Shown piece after piece: positions 1 to 6,192 of a stretch of 22,172 bases of DNA. A program made the translations under genes and the position numbers. The number at the start of each line of letters is the position of its first letter. Positions within the stretch are counted from its first letter, which is position 1. The notes beneath the pieces were generated by a model that was not told where the DNA came from, ran no database searches, and saw nothing but the letters and a program-made list of their open reading frames with translations. Source of the stretch: RBG-13-66-14 sp964436465 (GTDB lineage: Bacteria > RBG-13-66-14); assembly GCA_964436465.1 (NCBI GenBank), contig CAYTCV010000027.1:1-22172 (forward strand). The letters are read 5' to 3'.

Positions 1-152
1 GCCCTCTGTGGCCGCCCGCGGGCGGGGACGGAGCCCCGCCCCTACGGCATCGCAATTCGCGGCCGCCCGCGGCCCCCCTCTCCCTGTGGGAGAGGGGATG
101 GGGGTGAGGGCTACCTTATAAAAAACGCGGCGGGGAAAGGATTCCCCGCCCT
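1..152. repeat. Composite palindromic intergenic repeats
   Basis: This gene-free stretch downstream of asnS holds three GC-rich palindromic modules. One is a ggcggg/cccgcc module at about 10-45. One is a cctctccc/gggagagg module with a 'gggggtgaggg' tail at about 77-110. The third is a ggcggggaa/ttccccgcc hairpin at 129-150. The same modules recur in nearly every intergenic space of the window. A short linker related to 'ATTGCGATGCCGTAGGG' (reverse strand, about 43-60) joins them. No coding region is supported here. Confidence 0.8.
120..150 (-). terminator. Rho-independent terminator after asnS, built from a repeat module
   Basis: On the minus strand a perfect 9-bp stem (ggcggggaa / ttccccgcc, plus-strand 129-137 and 142-150) with a 4-nt loop is followed by GCG and six T (plus-strand A at 120-125). 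It lies about 30 bases past the asnS stop. The hairpin is itself a copy of an intergenic repeat module, so the repeat may have been co-opted as a terminator. Confidence 0.6.
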
Positions 153-179
153 ACGAAAAAGACCGGACGTAAAACGCCC

Positions 180-1538
180 CTACGGCTCCAGGCGCTTGAT
201 GGTCCGCGGGAAGGGGATGACCTCGCGGATGTGGTGCACCCCGCCGAGCCACTGCACGAACCGCTCCAGCCCCAGGCCGAAACCGCCGTGCGGCACCGCC
301 CCGTAACGCCGCACGTCCAGATACCAGCCGAACGCCTCGCGGTCCAGGCCGTGCTCCGCGATTCTTTTCTCCAGAAGCTCCGGGTCGTGGGCGCGGATGC
401 TCCCGCCGATGAGCTCCCCGTACCCGCCCGAGGCGATGAGGTCGTCGCACTGGACGTAGCGGTCGTCGTCGGGGTCGGGCTCCATGTAGAACGCCTTGGC
501 CCTGGCGGGCCAGCGCTCGATGAAGACCGGCACGTCGCCGAGGCCGCCCAGGGCCGTCTCGTGGGGCGCGCCGAAATCGTCCCCCCATTCCACCGGCTCC
601 CCGGCCTCCTTCAATTTCTCCAGCGCCGCGTCGTATGTCAGCCGCTCGAACGGCTTGTCCCGCGCCGCTTCGAGGCGGGCTAAAACCTCCGCCGCCGTCT
701 CCTCGCCCTCGACGAAGTCCGGCCCCTTGGGGTCGTGGATTTTTTCGATTAAATCCGCGTTCGCGTCCAGCACCTTCCCCGTCACGTGCCGGACCATGCG
801 CTCCTGGAGGCCGAGGTTTTCCTCGTGGGTCAGGAACGCCGCCTCCGGCTCCAGCATCCAGAACTCGGTCAGGTGCTTGCGGGTGAAGGACCGCTCGGCC
901 CGGAAGGTGGGCCCGAAGCAGTACACCCGCCCCAGCGACTGGCAGGTGGCCTCCGAGTAGAGCTGCCCCGACTGCGACAGGTACGCCGCCCGGTCGAAGT
1001 ACTCCAATTTGAACAGGTCGCTGGTCCCCTCGCAGGCGTTGGCGGTGATAATCGGCGAGTCCACGCAGACGTAGCCCTCGTCGTCGAGGAAATTCCGCAG
1101 ATGGACAATCGCCCGGCCGCGCAGGCGCAGAATGGCCCACTGCCGCTCCGTCCGCAGCCACAGATGGCGGTGCTCGAGGAGGTAGTCCACGCCGTGGGCC
1201 TCCTCGCCGCGGCCCTTGGGCTGGATGGGGTAGTCGGGCGTGCTGGCCCCGATGACCGCGAAACCGCTGACGGTGAGCTCGAAGCCGCCGGGGGCGCGCT
1301 CATCCGTCCGGACCGTCCCGGTGACGGCGCAGGAGGATTCCAGGTCGGCCGCCGCCGCCGCCGCGTACTCCGGCTCCGACAGGTCGTCCGCCGAGGCCAC
1401 CGCCTGCATTCTCCCCGTGCCGTCCCGCAGCAGCAGGAACAGCAGCTTCTTCCCGCTCACGCGCCTGCCGCAGAGCCAGCCGCGCAGGGTGACGGACTCG
1501 CCGACGTGCCCGGAAATTTCGGAAATTCTCGCGTTCAT
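180..1538 (-). CDS. asnS: Asparaginyl-tRNA synthetase
   Basis: Class IIb aminoacyl-tRNA synthetase of 452 aa that charges tRNA-Asn with asparagine in the cytoplasm. An N-terminal OB-fold anticodon-binding domain occupies about residues 1-100 (begins ISEISGHVGESVTLRGW). The catalytic domain follows. Motif 1 lies around residues 150-163 (FLDDEGYVCVDSPI). Motif 2 is FRAERSFTRKHLTEFWMLEPE at about 212-232; the 'HLTEFWMLEPE' form is typical of AsnRS rather than AspRS. Motif 3 is GFGLGLERF near 419, followed by IREVIPFPRT. Length is normal for the family. The ATG start is preceded by a weak GAGGG. A promoter overlaps the end of the upstream gene, so asnS can be transcribed alone. A non-discriminating AspRS is a less likely alternative. 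Confidence 0.95.
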   Translation of the reverse strand: MNARISEISGHVGESVTLRGWLCGRRVSGKKLLFLLLRDGTGRMQAVASADDLSEPEYAAAAAADLESSCAVTGTVRTDERAPGGFELTVSGFAVIGASTPDYPIQPKGRGEEAHGVDYLLEHRHLWLRTERQWAILRLRGRAIVHLRNFLDDEGYVCVDSPIITANACEGTSDLFKLEYFDRAAYLSQSGQLYSEATCQSLGRVYCFGPTFRAERSFTRKHLTEFWMLEPEAAFLTHEENLGLQERMVRHVTGKVLDANADLIEKIHDPKGPDFVEGEETAAEVLARLEAARDKPFERLTYDAALEKLKEAGEPVEWGDDFGAPHETALGGLGDVPVFIERWPARAKAFYMEPDPDDDRYVQCDDLIASGGYGELIGGSIRAHDPELLEKRIAEHGLDREAFGWYLDVRRYGAVPHGGFGLGLERFVQWLGGVHHIREVIPFPRTIKRLEP

Positions 1539-1571
1539 GGCGCCTATTCCCTCAAGTAAAAACCGGCCCGG

Positions 1572-1600
1572 ATTCTACGACTGCCCCGGCCGGGCGTCAA
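1572..1600 (-). promoter_or_regulatory. Sigma70-type promoter for asnS
   Basis: On the minus strand TTGACG (plus 1595-1600) and TAGAAT (plus 1572-1577) are separated by exactly 17 bp. The predicted start of transcription is near 1565, about 27 bases before the asnS ATG. The -35 box overlaps the stop codon of the upstream gene. Confidence 0.6.
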
Positions 1601-2115
1601 CCTTGTATCTCGCGTATCATCGCGGCCAGGGCGCTTCGGCTGGACGATTCCAGCGGCAGGTCCAGGAGCCTCTCCACCCGCCGGGCCAGGCTGTCCCGAA
1701 TGAGCTGGAACGCCTTGAGCCGGCGGCCGTGCTCGTCGGGGACCAGCGCCGGGTCCTCGTAGTACCACGGCACCGTCGGCGAGCCGGCCCAGTCCGGGCT
1801 CCGGCTCCAGGTCTCCCGGCACAGAAGAATCACCACGTCGAAGCCGACGCCGGCCACGGCGGTGGTGGGCTTGGGCGTGTGCGCGACCATGGAGATTCCC
1901 AGCTCGCCCATCACGGCGTGGGTGAGCGGGTCGAGGCCGGAGGCGGGGTCGCGCCCGGCGGAATTGGCCCCCACGGAGCCCGCGCTCATCTCGCGCAAAA
2001 GCGCCGCCGCCATCGGCCCCCGCGCCGCGTCCCGCCGCGACAGGAACAGAATCCGCCGCACGTACCGCTCCGAGTCGCGGGAATCGTCGAACCTGGGCCA
2101 GCGGACGCCTTTCAC
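1597..2115 (-). CDS. ArsC/low-molecular-weight phosphatase-fold protein lacking the catalytic cysteine
   Basis: A 172-aa protein with the LMW protein-tyrosine phosphatase / thioredoxin-coupled arsenate reductase fold. The family P-loop has the form C-x5-R-S-P-M. Here residues 22-36 read ILFLSRRDAARGPMA, so the nucleophilic Cys is Ser26 (codon TCG) while Arg32 survives. Other family landmarks are visible: NSAGRDP (51-57), ISMVAHT (74-80), DVVILLC (93-99, which keeps the resolving-type Cys) and the Asp-Pro pair at 121-122 where the general acid sits. It cannot use the standard cysteinyl-phosphate chemistry and may be a pseudoenzyme that binds phospho-ligands. The GTG start follows a GAGGAG closely (2-nt gap). 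It is 58 bases upstream of asnS on the same strand. Fold assignment is fairly secure; function is unknown. Confidence 0.75.
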   Translation of the reverse strand: MKGVRWPRFDDSRDSERYVRRILFLSRRDAARGPMAAALLREMSAGSVGANSAGRDPASGLDPLTHAVMGELGISMVAHTPKPTTAVAGVGFDVVILLCRETWSRSPDWAGSPTVPWYYEDPALVPDEHGRRLKAFQLIRDSLARRVERLLDLPLESSSRSALAAMIREIQG

Positions 2116-2125
2116 GACTCCTCAC

Positions 2126-2155
2126 TTCACAAAGCCCCACCGAATTGGTTATATT
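2126..2155 (+). promoter_or_regulatory. Candidate murA promoter
   Basis: TTCACA (2126-2131) and TATATT (2150-2155) are 18 bp apart inside a small AT-rich island between the divergent ArsC-like gene and murA. It would give a long leader (about 165 nt) that contains a repeat module and a 23-codon ORF. This is a pattern match only; TACAAT or TATAAC on the other strand in the same island could serve the minus-strand gene. Confidence 0.3.
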
Positions 2156-2175
2156 GTACCGTGTTTTGACCCTTC

Positions 2176-2247
2176 GCGCACCACCCCGCCGGGAGAGGGG
2201 CGGACAAAGGTCCGACCTGAACGGCTTGCCGTCGGTCGGCCCCTACG
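2176..2247. repeat. Intergenic palindromic repeat copy
   Basis: It contains a truncated gggagagggg module and then an inverted copy of the 'gggccgaccgacggc...aggtcgg' module. That module recurs in the opposite orientation at about 5401-5435 and, in shorter form, at 5518-5542. The copy ends in the 'cggcccctacg' boundary shared by other copies. Confidence 0.6.
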
Positions 2248-2319
2248 ATGAGGAAAATGTATCTTCTGCACCATGCGGGGAAAATCGAGAAGGACGGCGG
2301 CCAGCTCAAGCTGGAATAA
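2248..2319 (+). CDS. Possible 23-codon leader or remnant ORF before murA
   Basis: An ATG-initiated ORF (MRKMYLLHH...KLE) that ends 9 bases before the murA start. It begins right at the edge of a repeat module and has no recognisable ribosome binding site. It could be a decayed gene fragment left by repeat insertion, or simply chance. I do not recognise the peptide, and only its position makes it worth listing. Confidence 0.15.
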   Translation: MRKMYLLHHAGKIEKDGGQLKLE

Positions 2320-2328
2320 GGGGGCCCT

Positions 2329-3606
2329 TTGGACAAGTACGTGATTTCCGGCGGGAAGCGGCTGGCGGGCGAAATACCGGTCTCCGGCTCCAAGAACGCG
2401 TCGCTGCCGATGTACCCCGCGGCGATTCTGGCCGCCGAGGGGAAGGTCGTCCTCTCCAACGTCCCCCGCCTGGACGACGTCTTCACCATGCTCGAGGTGC
2501 TGGACGTCCTCGGCTTGAAGTCGGGGTGGCCCGACGAGCACGCGGTGTCCCTGGACGCGACGGGGAAGCTGGAGACGCTGGCGCCCTACGAGCTGGTGCG
2601 CAGGATGCGGGCCAGCGTGAACGTGCTGGGTCCGCTTTTGGCGCGGATGGGCGAGGCGCGGGTCTCGCTGCCGGGGGGGTGCGCCATCGGCACCCGGCCG
2701 GTGGACCTGCACCTCAAGGGGCTGGCGGCGCTGGGGGCGGAGATTTCCATCGAGAACGGCTACATCGTCGGGAAGGCGAAGAAGCTCAAAGGTTGCAGGA
2801 TTAATCTTTCCGGGAGTCACGGCCCGTCGCGGGGCGCCACGGCCAACGTGCTCATGGCGGCGGTGTTGGCGCGGGGAACGACGGTCATCGAGGGCGCGGC
2901 CCGGGAGCCGGAGACCGCCGACCTGTGCAACCTTTTAGTGGCGATGGGCGCGAAGCTGGACGGAATAGGCACGCCGACTTTGGAGGTTGAAGGCGTGGAT
3001 TCCATGCACGGCTGCGAGTACGCCGTGATGGGCGACATCATCGAGGCCGGGACGTACATGGTCGCGGCGGGCATCACGCGCTCGCGCGTCACGCTGGCCG
3101 GCTGCCCGCTGGAATCCATGGCCCCCGTGGCGGAGAAGCTGGCGGAGGCGGGGGTGGAGTGCTCCGGCGACGGCGGCCGGGTGGTGGTGGACGGGCGGGG
3201 CGGCAAGCGGCCCGTTGAAATCCGCACCGGCCCCTGGCCCGAGTTCCCCACCGACATGCAGGCGCAGATGATGGCCCTGGCCACCGTGGCGCCGGGCATC
3301 AGCGTCTTCACCGAGACGATTTACCCCGACCGCTTCATGCACGTGCCGGAGCTGGTGCGCCTGGGGGCGACCATCAGCCGGGAGGGCGCCACGGCGGTGG
3401 TCCACGGCATGACGGCGCTGACCGGGGCGCACGTTATGGCGACGGACCTGCGGGCGTCGGCGGCGCTGGTCCTGGCCGGGCTGGCCGCCAGGGGCGAGAC
3501 CCACGTTCACCGCGTCTACCACCTGGACCGGGGCTACGAGGGGATGGAGAAGAAGCTCGCCGCCGTGGGGGCCGACGTCGTCCGAGTGCCCGACGAGGAG
3601 GCCTGA
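2329..3606 (+). CDS. murA: UDP-N-acetylglucosamine 1-carboxyvinyltransferase
   Basis: First committed enzyme of peptidoglycan synthesis: it transfers enolpyruvate from PEP to UDP-GlcNAc in the cytoplasm. At 425 aa it matches the family, with two inside-out alpha/beta domains. Visible residues are SGSKNA with Lys22, the mobile loop LPGGCAIGTRPVDLH carrying the active-site Cys118, FPTDMQAQ with the catalytic Asp near 305, and DLRASAALVLAG near the C-terminus. Because Cys118 is present (not Asp, as in mycobacteria or Chlamydia), the enzyme should be of the fosfomycin-sensitive type. The start is TTG, preceded by AAGGGGG at 4-5 nt, and gives the canonical MDKYVISGGKRLAG N-terminus. No neighbour is co-directional and close, so it is probably transcribed alone. 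Confidence 0.96.
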   Translation: MDKYVISGGKRLAGEIPVSGSKNASLPMYPAAILAAEGKVVLSNVPRLDDVFTMLEVLDVLGLKSGWPDEHAVSLDATGKLETLAPYELVRRMRASVNVLGPLLARMGEARVSLPGGCAIGTRPVDLHLKGLAALGAEISIENGYIVGKAKKLKGCRINLSGSHGPSRGATANVLMAAVLARGTTVIEGAAREPETADLCNLLVAMGAKLDGIGTPTLEVEGVDSMHGCEYAVMGDIIEAGTYMVAAGITRSRVTLAGCPLESMAPVAEKLAEAGVECSGDGGRVVVDGRGGKRPVEIRTGPWPEFPTDMQAQMMALATVAPGISVFTETIYPDRFMHVPELVRLGATISREGATAVVHGMTALTGAHVMATDLRASAALVLAGLAARGETHVHRVYHLDRGYEGMEKKLAAVGADVVRVPDEEA

Positions 3607-3960
3607 GCGCGGGCGGTTCTGCGGGTATGGGGTTCCTTTCCCCGCCGCTGCGCCTTCTCCCCGGCGTGCTGTGCTGTCGGGGTGGGTGTCCATACCTGCC
3701 CGCGAGCCGACCGCATATCGGCCCCTACGAGGTGCAATCAAACGGACGACCGTGGACGGTCGCCCCTGCGGGGAATTGCGCGGCTCGAAATGTAGGGCGG
3801 GGACTCTACCCCCCGCCGCGTTATTCAATGGAAGCCCTCACCCTTAATCCCTCTCCCACATGGAGAGGGAGACCATAGCACACCCCACCCTGGTCCGTAA
3901 GCGCGCTTCCCCCCGGAGAGGGGAGGGGACGTGCGGGCCTCACGCCGGCCGGGGACGTCG
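3607..3960. repeat. Gene-free stretch with palindromic repeats
   Basis: No gene is supported between murA and the selenoprotein gene. The stretch holds a gaccgtggacggtc module (about 3748-3770), a gggcgggg.../...ccccgcc module (about 3792-3820) and a 'cctcaccc...cctctccc/ggagaggg' module (about 3838-3875), with 'cccctacg' or 'gtaggg' boundaries. All three families recur elsewhere in the window. Confidence 0.65.
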
Positions 3961-3984
3961 GTTTGCGCACATGTACATAAAAAA

Positions 3985-4013
3985 GTGCAATTACCCTCGA
4001 CCTGTGTTAGAAT
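3985..4013 (+). promoter_or_regulatory. Candidate promoter for the selenoprotein gene
   Basis: An extended -10 (TGT-TAGAAT, 4005-4013) lies 17 bp after a poor -35 (GTGCAA, 3985-3990) in a local AT-rich stretch of otherwise GC-rich DNA. Transcription would begin near 4020, leaving a leader of about 95 nt. Confidence 0.35.
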
Positions 4014-4028
4014 TCTCTGCGGTATCAA

Positions 4029-4074
4029 CCCCTGTGTCCAATCAGGGGCGGGGAGATTTTGTCTTTTCCCCGCC
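4029..4074 (+). promoter_or_regulatory. Overlapping hairpins in the selenoprotein leader
   Basis: Hairpin 1 pairs CCCCTG (4029-4034) with CAGGGG (4043-4048). Hairpin 2 pairs GGCGGGGA (4047-4054) with TCCCCGCC (4067-4074). They share two bases, so their full forms compete. The ribosome binding site lies about 25 nt further on. Hairpin 2 resembles the ggcgggg/ccccgcc repeat family, so it may be a captured repeat rather than a regulator. Confidence 0.35.
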
Positions 4075-4114
4075 CGAGAGGCCAAATTACCGACGAAAGG
4101 GAGGAGGTTCGTTG

Positions 4115-5257
4115 ATGAAAACTCTGCAGACGGTGCTGCTCCTGGTCCTGGCAGTAGGGGCCATGGCGGCGGACAAAACCGTATATCTGGAAGACTTCGA
4201 CGCCTCGTGGTGAAGCTACTGCCCCATCATGCGGGAAGCTTTCTCGCATCTCCGCGCGGATTATTCCGAGGATGACCTCACGGTGGTCTCCAACCACGGC
4301 GGCGACGCCTACGCCAACGCCTACACCAACTACCGCAAGAGCTACTGCTCCGTTTCCGGCTACCCCACCGCCATCGTGGACTTCATCCACAAGCTGACCG
4401 GCACCTACTCCACCTGGGAGATAGACTACGACTGGCTCGCCACCCGCATCGACATACAGCTCTCCAAGGAGTCCGAGGCCACGCTGGGCCTCGACTGCTT
4501 CGCCATCGGCGACGACATCTATCTGGAGACTGCGGTCGACCTGGACGATGACCTCGCCGACGGCGAGTGGTGGGTGTGGATGTGCGTGTACCAGGAAATG
4601 TGGGACGCGTACCCGCTGGTGGTCCGCGACGGCACCACCACCCCGCCGGTGCTCCAGATTTCCCAGGCCGGCGAGAGCGACAGCTACTGCTGGAGCTTCG
4701 ACCCCACCGGCTGGGACACCGACCACCTGGTGGGCGTCTGCTTCCTGGAGAAGAACTTCGGCACCAAAGAGGTCGTGCAGTCCACCATGCTCCACCTGGA
4801 CCTGGGGAGCTTGCTCGACACCCACGAGCCCCTCGTGGAGGACGTTGACCCCGATAACGGCGAAGACGACGTGCCCATCGACTCGACCATCGAGTTCACC
4901 CTGCGCGACGACTCGGGCATCAACCTGGACACGCTGGACTTCTCCGTGACCGACGATTCGCTTTCCAGCGGCCGGACGCTCACCCCCGGCGGCCGCTCCC
5001 TTTCCGCCGGATTCACCCACACCGGTGAAATCTCCGGCGAACTGGACATCGACGACTCCGACCCGCAGTCCGTGGTCTGCACCTTCACGCCGGACGAGGA
5101 TTTCGACTACGAGGCGACCATCACCTGCACCATCGCGGCGGGGCTGGAGGACACACTGGGCTTCGCCACCACCGAGGACATCGTCTGGAGCTTCACCACC
5201 GAGGAATGGGTCCGGATTGAGACGACGACCTGGGGCGCCATCAAGGCCCAGTTCTAA
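4115..5257 (+). CDS. Predicted secreted selenoprotein, Omp28/thioredoxin-like with Sec-x-x-Cys and Ig-like domain
   Basis: I read one 380-aa gene through an in-frame TGA at 4211-4213. Residues 1-19 are a signal peptide (MKTLQTVLLLVLAVGAMAA). Then comes VYLEDFDASW-[TGA]-SYCPIMREAF, which matches the thioredoxin/Omp28 'EDFTGTWCGYCP' motif with selenocysteine replacing the first redox cysteine (residue 33; Cys36 is the partner). SGYPTAIVD supplies the cis-proline loop. From about residue 243 there is an Ig-like (SbsA/Big_5-type) domain beginning VEDVDPDNGEDDVPIDSTIEF; the chain ends TTWGAIKAQF. The ATG has a GGGAGGAGG 8 nt upstream. TGA is a normal stop elsewhere in the window (murA, era, korA), so code reassignment is unlikely. 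An internal start at ATG 4229 has no ribosome binding site and would lose both signal peptide and redox motif. The likely role is an exported thiol/selenol oxidoreductase; its substrate is unknown. A TGC-to-TGA sequencing error is the main alternative. Confidence 0.82.
4211..4249 (+). promoter_or_regulatory. Predicted bacterial SECIS element with Sec UGA codon
   Basis: UGA at 4211-4213 is followed by a perfect 9-bp hairpin: AUGCGGGAA (4229-4237), loop GCU (4238-4240), UUCUCGCAU (4241-4249), with one G-U pair. There are 24 nt between UGA and the loop, and the loop starts with G. From memory, the published bacterial SECIS model asks for a G in the first two loop positions and a UGA-to-loop distance of about 16-37 nt; both hold. 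It would be bound by SelB within the coding sequence. Confidence 0.75.
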
Positions 5258-5595
5258 AAAGGGCGTCGAGATTCGTAGGGGCGGGTTTTTTCACCCGCCC
5301 TTTTATTATGGAAAAAGAGGGGCGGGTTTTTTCACCCGCCAGCGATTGCGATGACGTAGGGCGGCCCCTCTGCGGGCCGCCGCGAATTGCGACGACGTAG
5401 GGGCCGACCGACGGCGCGCCGTTTAGGTCGGCCCGTCCTTTTTAAAAAGGTGGCCCTCACCCCCATCCCCTCTCCCGGAGGGAGAGGGGGGACCGTTCGG
5501 CGTGATTGCGATGCCGTAGGGGCCGACCTTCAGGTCGGCCCGCCCCTCTCCCTAACCCGTCGGCGAGCCGCCCCCCAGAGGGGGGAGGGTGTTCT
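5258..5595. repeat. Cluster of palindromic repeats between convergent genes
   Basis: No gene is supported. There are two direct copies of a ggggcgggtttttt/cacccgcc hairpin (from 5278 and from 5319), a ggcggcccc/gggccgcc module (about 5358-5382), a gccgacc/ggtcggc module (about 5402-5435), a cctcaccccc...ctctccc/gggagag module (about 5455-5490), another gccgacc/ggtcggc copy (5521-5542) and a cccccca/tgggggg-like module near 5570-5590. Three copies of the 'ATTGCGAYGNCGTAGGG' linker (about 5344, 5385, 5505) join them. Confidence 0.75.
5279..5307 (+). terminator. Rho-independent terminator after the selenoprotein gene
   Basis: An 8-bp stem GGGCGGGT (5279-5286) / ACCCGCCC (5293-5300) with a 6-nt loop is followed by TTTTATT. 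It begins 22 bases past the stop codon. A second copy of the hairpin follows at about 5319-5340 without a good T-tract. Confidence 0.7.
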
Positions 5596-6192
5596 TCACC
5601 CCGCCATGCGCACCAGCTCCACCACCGCGTTGTATACCATTTGCAGCCCGATGGTCAGCGTGATGAGCCCCGACAGCCGGATGCTCACGTTGACCACGTT
5701 CTGGTTGATGACCCTCTGCAATAAAAGCGTCAGGCGCATGAGGCCCACGTTGAGGGCGATGGCGGCGGCCACGGCCCCCAGGGCGAACAGCTCGCCGGAG
5801 TGGGCGGCGATGGTGACCGCCTGGGCGAAGGTGGCCGGCCCCACGATTAACGGCACCGCGAAGGGGACCACGCCCAGTTCGCCCAGGTCCTGGTTCCGGC
5901 GCAGGTGGAAGGTGACGCCCCGGCTCAGGCGCGTGTAGCCTATTCCCGCCAGCACCAGCCCCCCGGCCAGCCGCAGCGTGGCCACGTCCACCCGGAAGAC
6001 GACCTTGAACAGGAAGCTCCCCGTCCCGGCGATGAGCGCCGTGATGAGAAAGGCCCACAGGTTTCCGAGGTAGATGAGCCGCGACACGTCCCGGTCCGGG
6101 TGCTCCCGGGCGATGGAGAGAATCAGCATCATCTGGCTCACCGGGTTGATGATGATGATTAAAAAGATGAGCTGGAGGCAGAACTCGTTCAT
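5596..6192 (-). CDS. MarC family integral membrane protein
   Basis: A 198-aa protein of the MarC/UPF0056 family (usual length about 200 aa), built from roughly six hydrophobic segments in the inner membrane. Landmarks are the N-terminal IIINPVSQMMLIL (the family's D/N-P-x-G-N-type motif) and VPFAVPLIVGPATF in the middle. Family members have no settled function; the old link to multiple antibiotic resistance was not upheld. The ATG directly follows the stop of the selA-like gene (TAGATG) with GGAGG just upstream, inside that gene's last codons. The two are therefore translationally coupled and share the promoter near 6970-6996. Confidence 0.88.
   Translation of the reverse strand: MNEFCLQLIFLIIIINPVSQMMLILSIAREHPDRDVSRLIYLGNLWAFLITALIAGTGSFLFKVVFRVDVATLRLAGGLVLAGIGYTRLSRGVTFHLRRNQDLGELGVVPFAVPLIVGPATFAQAVTIAAHSGELFALGAVAAAIALNVGLMRLTLLLQRVINQNVVNVSIRLSGLITLTIGLQMVYNAVVELVRMAG

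Noticed and set aside
151..1161. Minus-strand 336-codon frame within asnS
   Set aside because: It is a shadow frame of asnS, with Gly/Arg/Ala-rich composition and no family motifs. Similar shadows occur across all the real genes and were left out.
4229..5257. A separate gene starting at ATG 4229, with a short upstream peptide ending at the TGA
   Set aside because: There is no ribosome binding site before 4229. The upstream piece is a signal peptide plus half of a redox motif that continues in frame, and a SECIS-like hairpin occupies this very start region.
4115..5257. Genetic-code reassignment of TGA (as Trp or Gly)
   Set aside because: TGA ends murA, era, korA, korB and other genes at the expected family lengths, and no other in-frame TGA was noticed within conserved genes.
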